8,895 bases of DNA, taken from positions 1 to 8,895 of the forward strand of contig JAOACN010000519.1 in the NCBI GenBank assembly GCA_026417815.1, in the 5' to 3' direction. Below are positions 5,499 to 8,895 of the stretch, one piece after another; position 1 is the first letter of the stretch, and each line of letters begins with the position of its first letter. This DNA is from Chloroflexaceae bacterium. GTDB lineage: Bacteria; Chloroflexota; Chloroflexia; Chloroflexales; Chloroflexaceae. The notes below the pieces were generated by a model. It saw nothing but the letters and a program-made list of their open reading frames with translations. It ran no database searches and was not told where the DNA came from. Both the position numbers and the translations under genes were made by a program.

Positions 5499-6110
5499 TT
5501 GGCTGTATCCCCGGATCCTGACATTGAGGGAGGGGTTCTCAGCGATGAGAACCTGATCGTCCGGGTTGCTGCCGGCGATACCCGGGCGATGGAGCATCTC
5601 TATACCCGTTATGCCCGCGTCGTCTACGGCCTGGCGCTGAAAATCCTGGCCAATGCCGAACTGGCCGAAGACGTGGTGCAGGAAACGTTCTGGCGCGTCT
5701 GGAACCGCGCAGCGACCTTTCAGGCCAGCAGTGGCGCCTTTGCTCCCTGGCTCTTTGGCATTGCGCGTAATCTCTGCATTGACGAACTGCGCCGGCAACA
5801 GTCACGCCCCGGCGGGCTGGGCGCCGGCAGCGACGCCGCGGCGCTCGCGGCCCTCCCGGACACGCAGGCCAGTATGGACGAGGTAACATGGGAGGCCGAG
5901 CGGCGACGCCTGATTACCAACGCGCTCAGCGAATTGCCCGCTGACCAGCGCCAGGTGATCGAACTGGCCTACTTCGGCGGCCTCTCGCAGCGGGAGATCG
6001 CCGACCATTTGAATAACCCGCTCGGAACCGTCAAGACGCGCGTGCGTCTCGCGTTGCAGAAATTGAAAACCCTCCTGCAACATCAGGGCATCGGTCTCGA
6101 CGACCGCTAG
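5499..6110 (+). CDS. ECF-type RNA polymerase sigma factor
   Basis: 203 residues, a two-domain extracytoplasmic-function sigma factor. Region 2 spans about 28-100 (AMEHLYTRYARVVYGLAL, DVVQETFWRVW at 58-68 for core binding, FAPWLFGIARNLCIDELRR for -10 recognition). A linker rich in Ala and Gly follows (103-125). Region 4 spans about 139-195 with a helix-turn-helix GGLSQREIADHLNNPLGTVKTRVRLALQKL (split here at 160-173 and 174-189) that reads the -35. The start is TTG at 5499, chosen because AGAGGGG (5487-5493) lies five bases upstream and no in-frame ATG occurs before residue 31. The next gene follows 16 bases later and is an RskA-type anti-sigma factor, so this factor is probably held at the membrane until a signal arrives. 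It resembles RskA-linked SigK-like ECF factors; the target genes are unknown. Confidence 0.94.
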   Translation: MAVSPDPDIEGGVLSDENLIVRVAAGDTRAMEHLYTRYARVVYGLALKILANAELAEDVVQETFWRVWNRAATFQASSGAFAPWLFGIARNLCIDELRRQQSRPGGLGAGSDAAALAALPDTQASMDEVTWEAERRRLITNALSELPADQRQVIELAYFGGLSQREIADHLNNPLGTVKTRVRLALQKLKTLLQHQGIGLDDR

Positions 6111-6126
6111 AACTTTCGGACCGTTC

Positions 6127-7071
6127 ATGATCGCTCACGACCACGACCCATCTTCCTCTGCGAGCCAGATTGGCGCCTACGCCCTTGGCGCCCTCGATCT
6201 TGAGGATCGCCTGAAACTCGAGGCCCTGCTCGAACGTTCTCCCGAACTCCAGGAGGAGTTGCGGCAGTTGCGGCAGGTTGTCGCGCTGCTGCCCTATGCC
6301 GCGCCGCCCGCTTCACCCCCTGACCACGTTCGTGAGCGTCTCTTCGCCCGTATCGCCGCCGCAAAGGCCGAGTCAGGTCCCAGCCGCACCGCCTCGCCAC
6401 CCATGGCTGCCGCTTCACGCCCACGCCTGCGCTGGCTCATGCCCGGGCTCGTCGCCGTGCTGGCCGCCCTGGTTATTGCCCTCAGCGTCGCGACCGTGTC
6501 CCTCGGTTCCACCATCGCGCGCCTCGACCAGACCAACCGCGAACTGGTGGCCAGTCTGGAACGCCTGGAGCAAACCCTCGCCGAGTCCCGAACCCGACAG
6601 GAGCAACTTGCCTCCCAACTTGCCGCCGGTCAGGAGCAACTGAATATCCTTGCGACCCGACTGCAGGCCAGCGAGGAGCGCGTCGCCCGCCTCAGCGCCG
6701 AACTGGCGCGCGACGATTACGTGATCTCCTTCATCAGCGCGCCCGGGGTGGCCACGCGCCAGTTGCGCTCCGCCCGTTCCGGCGTCCTGGCCCAGGGGGA
6801 AATGTATATGTACCCCGGTCACTCCAGCGCAGTGGTCATCTTCAGCGGTCTGCCGCCCCTGGCCCCCGGCCAGGTCTACCAGTTCTGGTTCGCCGATGAG
6901 ACGGGCCAGGTGGCGGGCAAGACGTTCGTGGCCGACCCGACAGGGATTGGCTACATTGTCGTCGAGGCGCCGCGTGAAGTGAACGCCTTTCGCCAAGTGA
7001 TGGTCACGGTTGAGCCATCCGGCGGCAGCGCCATCCCCAGCCAGAATGTGATCCTCGAAGGCGCCCTCTAG
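6127..7071 (+). CDS. RskA-type membrane anti-sigma factor
   Basis: 314 residues. The N-terminal cytoplasmic domain (about 13-75; IGAYALGALDLEDRLKLEALL) resembles the sigma-binding part of anti-sigma-K factors but has none of the usual His-Cys-Cys zinc ligands; the whole protein contains no Cys. One membrane helix lies at about 104-126 (LMPGLVAVLAALVIALSVAT). Residues about 129-196 form a long Leu/Glu/Gln-rich coiled coil, followed by a C-terminal RskA domain (about 200-314; GQVYQFWFAD, VMVTVEPSGGSAIPSQNVIL). This gives sigma capture inside and sensing outside, presumably relieved by regulated proteolysis as in the family. ATG at 6127 follows the sigma stop by 16 bases with only a weak GGA as ribosome site, suggesting translational coupling. 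The partner is the ECF factor just upstream. Confidence 0.92.
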   Translation: MIAHDHDPSSSASQIGAYALGALDLEDRLKLEALLERSPELQEELRQLRQVVALLPYAAPPASPPDHVRERLFARIAAAKAESGPSRTASPPMAAASRPRLRWLMPGLVAVLAALVIALSVATVSLGSTIARLDQTNRELVASLERLEQTLAESRTRQEQLASQLAAGQEQLNILATRLQASEERVARLSAELARDDYVISFISAPGVATRQLRSARSGVLAQGEMYMYPGHSSAVVIFSGLPPLAPGQVYQFWFADETGQVAGKTFVADPTGIGYIVVEAPREVNAFRQVMVTVEPSGGSAIPSQNVILEGAL

Positions 7072-7083
7072 CCGCGATCCAGG

Positions 7084-7255
7084 AGAGGTGGGGAAACCTG
7101 CTTTCCCCACCCCCGGCGTTGAGACCTGGTTTCGCTCCGCGGCCTTCCGCGTAACCGTTGGGGAGAAGCGCAGTCTCTCCGTCCCCTCCAGGGTGAGAGG
7201 TGTCAATACCGGGATAACGTTGGAGGCGCAGCTCTCCCAGATCCTCCCCTCCTGC
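7084..7255. repeat. Second cluster of the 70-bp hairpin repeat family
   Basis: The stretch GAGAGGTGGGG..AAACC...TTTCCCCA from 7084 matches the first unit at 3544 apart from a two-base gap and loop changes. GGGG cores begin at 7090 and 7160, again exactly 70 bases apart. A shorter third copy at about 7217-7250 shares CGTTGG, CGCAG, CTCTCC and TCCTCC with the second, with a small deletion. A further CGCGG/CCGCG stem lies at 7138-7151. The rest of the 510-base gap to the next gene (7256-7457) shows no gene or structure that I can support. Confidence 0.7.
7087..7111 (+). terminator. Perfect 10-bp hairpin after the anti-sigma gene
   Basis: GGTGGGGAAA (7087-7096) pairs with TTTCCCCACC (7102-7111) around the loop CCTGC. 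It starts 15 bases after the anti-sigma stop codon, suggesting a terminator or RNA stabiliser, though no T-run follows. It is also the first copy of a repeat family (next entry). Confidence 0.55.
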
Positions 7256-7457
7256 ACCACCTGCCCCAAAATCCGGCTATGCGCCGTTCTTTTCTTGTGG
7301 TAGTGCTGCCAACGACCTGCCGGCGCGCCCGCAGATGAGCATGGAACACTTCCGCAACCCGAGAATCCGATAACCCGGTCTCGGATGTGCCCCTGTTGAC
7401 CCTCCTCCTACCATCTTCGATCGTACGAGTTTGTCATCCCCCGATCATCCTGCGCCC

Positions 7458-7486
7458 TTCTCACGCTCCGAGCGACATCCTACAAT
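7458..7486 (+). promoter_or_regulatory. Promoter of the divergent sigma-like gene
   Basis: TTCTCA (7458-7463, four of six) and TACAAT (7481-7486, five of six) are separated by 17 bases, 95 bases before the ATG. This is a plausible sigma-70 promoter; no sign of the AACCTGC block seen before the other ECF gene. Confidence 0.5.
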
Positions 7487-7581
7487 CAAGCCCATAGAAA
7501 GGTGGCCCTCACGAGCCGCCCGAGCCGCAGCTTTCCCGACAAGCCGCCGGCATCACGCGCAGCAAGAGAGTTGAGGAGGCT

Positions 7582-8370
7582 ATGATCACCCAGCCGATCG
7601 AGACGCTCCCCCGCAACGCTCTGGGCCTTTCGCCCAGTCCTTGCGTTTACCCTCGCGCGGGTCGCGGTCTGGCAAGCGAACCGGACGCTGCCGTCCTGGC
7701 GGCAATGGATCTGCCCACCTTGATGCAGCACTGCGCCACAGAAAGCGAGCGCTTCTACCGCGGCCAGCAACACGATACCCGCTTCAGCTACGAACTGTTC
7801 CGGCGGGCGCTGGTCGAACGCGATGAAGCGGCCTGGGAGCAACTCTACCTGCACTACAGCGGTCTGGTGGAGGGTTGGATCCGGCGATGCGCGGCATTCT
7901 CCAGCAGCGGTGAAAGCAGCGAGTATTTCGTCGTCGGCGCCTTTGCCAAGTTCTGGCGCGCCCTTTCCCCAGAACGTTTTGCCGCCTTCCCGACACTGGC
8001 CTCGCTGTTACAGTATCTGCAGTTGTGCGCCACCAGCGTGGTTATCGACAGCGTTCGCGCCCAGTGCTGGTCGGGAACCCTCCTGGAAGAGACGATCACC
8101 CTGGAACGCGACCCCGCCAGCGCTCCCGATGAGGAAGCCATGAACCGGCTGGATCGTGAGGAGTTCTGGCGCTTCATCGACGCCCAACTTCATAGTGAGA
8201 CCGAACGAGTGGTCGTGTATAGCTCCTTCGTCCTGGGCCTGACACCGCGCGCGATATATGCCCAGCGCCCCGATCTCTTCCAGGCGGTCAACGATGTCTA
8301 CAATGTCAAACGTAACGTACTGGGACGCCTGAGTCGCAACCAGCAGTTGCGCCAGATGATCGCCGGCTAG
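7582..8370 (+). CDS. Divergent ECF-like sigma-70 family protein
   Basis: 262 residues. Residues about 70-160 resemble sigma region 2: SYELFRRALVERDEAAWEQLYLHY (69-92, split at about 80), AFAKFWRAL (120-128), then LLQYLQLCATSVVIDSVRAQ (142-161), where VVIDSVRA matches the IDELRR end of the -10-binding helix. The usual D-x-x-Q-E core-binding residues are replaced by EYFVVGAF (114-121). Residues about 191-255 resemble a region 4 domain (HSETERVVVYSSFVLGLTPRAI, 204-225) with NDVYNVKRNVLGRL (237-250) as the putative recognition helix. The first 50-65 residues are variable. To my knowledge similar atypical sigma-70 proteins are frequent in Chloroflexota. ATG 7582 follows GAGGAGG (7573-7579) by only two bases, which is short; M42 is a less likely alternative as it has no ribosome site. 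No anti-sigma gene adjoins it. Confidence 0.75.
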   Translation: MITQPIETLPRNALGLSPSPCVYPRAGRGLASEPDAAVLAAMDLPTLMQHCATESERFYRGQQHDTRFSYELFRRALVERDEAAWEQLYLHYSGLVEGWIRRCAAFSSSGESSEYFVVGAFAKFWRALSPERFAAFPTLASLLQYLQLCATSVVIDSVRAQCWSGTLLEETITLERDPASAPDEEAMNRLDREEFWRFIDAQLHSETERVVVYSSFVLGLTPRAIYAQRPDLFQAVNDVYNVKRNVLGRLSRNQQLRQMIAG

Positions 8371-8395
8371 CTCTACGTTGGCACTTTGCCCCTGG

Positions 8396-8431
8396 CGGGG
8401 GCTGCGGGGGCCGCAGGCCCCCGAAGATTTT
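8396..8431 (+). terminator. GC-rich hairpin with T-run after the sigma-like gene
   Basis: CGGGGGCTGCGG (8396-8407) pairs with CCGCAG and CCCCCG (8411-8423, one bulged G) around a GGG loop, 25 bases past the stop codon. AAGATTTT follows, giving a short T-run. This is the best intrinsic terminator candidate on the + strand. Confidence 0.65.
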
Positions 8432-8476
8432 CCCTTCCTGGCGCGGCGAAGCCGTGCCGCGCCAGGAAGAGGAAAA
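8428..8476. repeat. Long hairpin, 14-bp perfect stem extended to 20 bp
   Basis: Bases 8434-8447 pair perfectly with 8456-8469 around an eight-base loop; TTTTCC (8428-8433) and GGAAAA (8471-8476) extend the stem past one bulged A. Because the T-run of the previous hairpin forms part of this stem, the two structures overlap and compete. Confidence 0.7.
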
Positions 8477-8478
8477 CG

Positions 8479-8499
8479 CGGAGGGGTGTAACCCCTCCG
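8479..8499. repeat. Perfect 8-bp hairpin
   Basis: CGGAGGGG (8479-8486) pairs with CCCCTCCG (8492-8499) around TGTAA. It is the third hairpin in a row downstream of the sigma-like gene. Beyond it, up to 8623, I see only a duplicated GCTACG(T)GCTTGCA word (about 8541-8566) and a GGGAGG/CCTCCC stem (8598-8613), and no gene. Confidence 0.55.
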
Positions 8500-8623
8500 A
8501 GCCTCCTTGCAGCGGAAACTGCGGCAATTGACAAAGTCGAGCTACGTGCTTGCAAGCTACGCTTGCAGCCCTGCAGAGGGTGAGCAAAGGCTTCTCAGGG
8601 AGGCAGGCCCTCCCGGTAACCCC

Positions 8624-8799
8624 TCTCAGGTGTAGGGTTTTTCGAGCGAGAAGGGGCTTTCGGCATTCCAATGCGCTTGCGATCCTCACCCCCCTGCCCC
8701 CCTCTCCACCATAGTAGGTGGAGAGGGGGAGTTGGGCGTCCCAATGCCCCAGATCGCGAATGTGACGCGAGGATGTGCCGGAAAACCCTACACCTGAGA
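8624..8799. mobile_element. MITE-like element with 18-bp perfect terminal inverted repeats
   Basis: TCTCAGGTGTAGGGTTTT (8624-8641) is repeated as its exact reverse complement at 8782-8799, bounding 176 bases with no gene. Inside, a perfect 13-bp hairpin (8698-8710 with 8717-8729, loop ATAGTA) sits near the middle, flanked by imperfect copies of TTCCAATGC / TCCCAATGC. The size, terminal inverted repeats and lack of coding capacity fit a non-autonomous MITE. No clear target-site duplication is visible, so it may instead be a structured intergenic repeat. The final bases 8800-8895 show no feature that I can support. Confidence 0.5.
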
Positions 8800-8895
8800 A
8801 GAGCTGCGCCCTCCCAGGTCCTCCCGATGAAGTTCTCTGGATAGGCCCCCAGACGGTACAGTCGCCCCTGTGGCATGTCTGCGCCTGTACTATAC

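Noticed and set aside
8595..8876. A 93-residue minus-strand frame near the window end
   Set aside because: It runs through both terminal inverted repeats and the central hairpin of the MITE-like element, has no recognisable domain, and its composition follows the repeats.
8889..8894. TATAGT on the minus strand at the window edge as a -10 element
   Set aside because: Any -35 would lie outside the window and no gene follows on the minus strand nearby.

Overview
The window looks like a draft contig from a GC-rich member of the Chloroflexota (Chloroflexales/Roseiflexus-like). This is an inference from three things: the gene families present, the secreted protein ending in a VYVPLLRR-type tail, and the abundant hairpin repeats between genes. 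Bases 1-19 are not genomic. They are the Tn5 mosaic end used in transposase-based sequencing libraries, so the genome begins at about base 20 and the first gene lacks its 5' end.

Layout. On the + strand, 20-1159 is the 3' part of a secreted LamG-type lectin/glucanase-fold protein. It converges on a minus-strand group: a primary-type sigma-70 factor (1379-2455), a short-chain dehydrogenase/reductase homologue lacking several catalytic residues (2651-3379), and a long-chain polyprenyl diphosphate synthase (3870-4949). Each of the three has its own recognisable promoter. From 5499 the + strand carries an ECF sigma factor and its membrane anti-sigma factor of the RskA type (5499-7071, a two-gene operon). 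After a repeat-rich gap comes a divergent ECF-like sigma protein (7582-8370).

The intergenic DNA is unusually structured. A hairpin repeat with an exact 70-bp period occurs four times between the dehydrogenase and the polyprenyl synthase. A related two-to-three-copy cluster with the same period follows the anti-sigma gene. The last 520 bases hold three strong hairpins and a 176-bp element bounded by 18-bp perfect inverted repeats (MITE-like), with no convincing gene. Upstream of the ECF operon, two promoter-like sequences 235 bp apart share both their -35 and -10 blocks.

Function. Three of the seven genes are sigma factors and one is an anti-sigma factor, so the window is mainly a transcription-control neighbourhood, with one isoprenoid gene (probably for the menaquinone side chain or another long prenyl chain) and one envelope protein. 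I found no mobile-element protein, phage gene, CRISPR array, tRNA or rRNA, and no clear undescribed multi-gene system. The points most worth a second look are the catalytically depleted dehydrogenase, the matched double promoter, the 70-bp repeat family, and the sigma-like protein without the usual core-binding residues.
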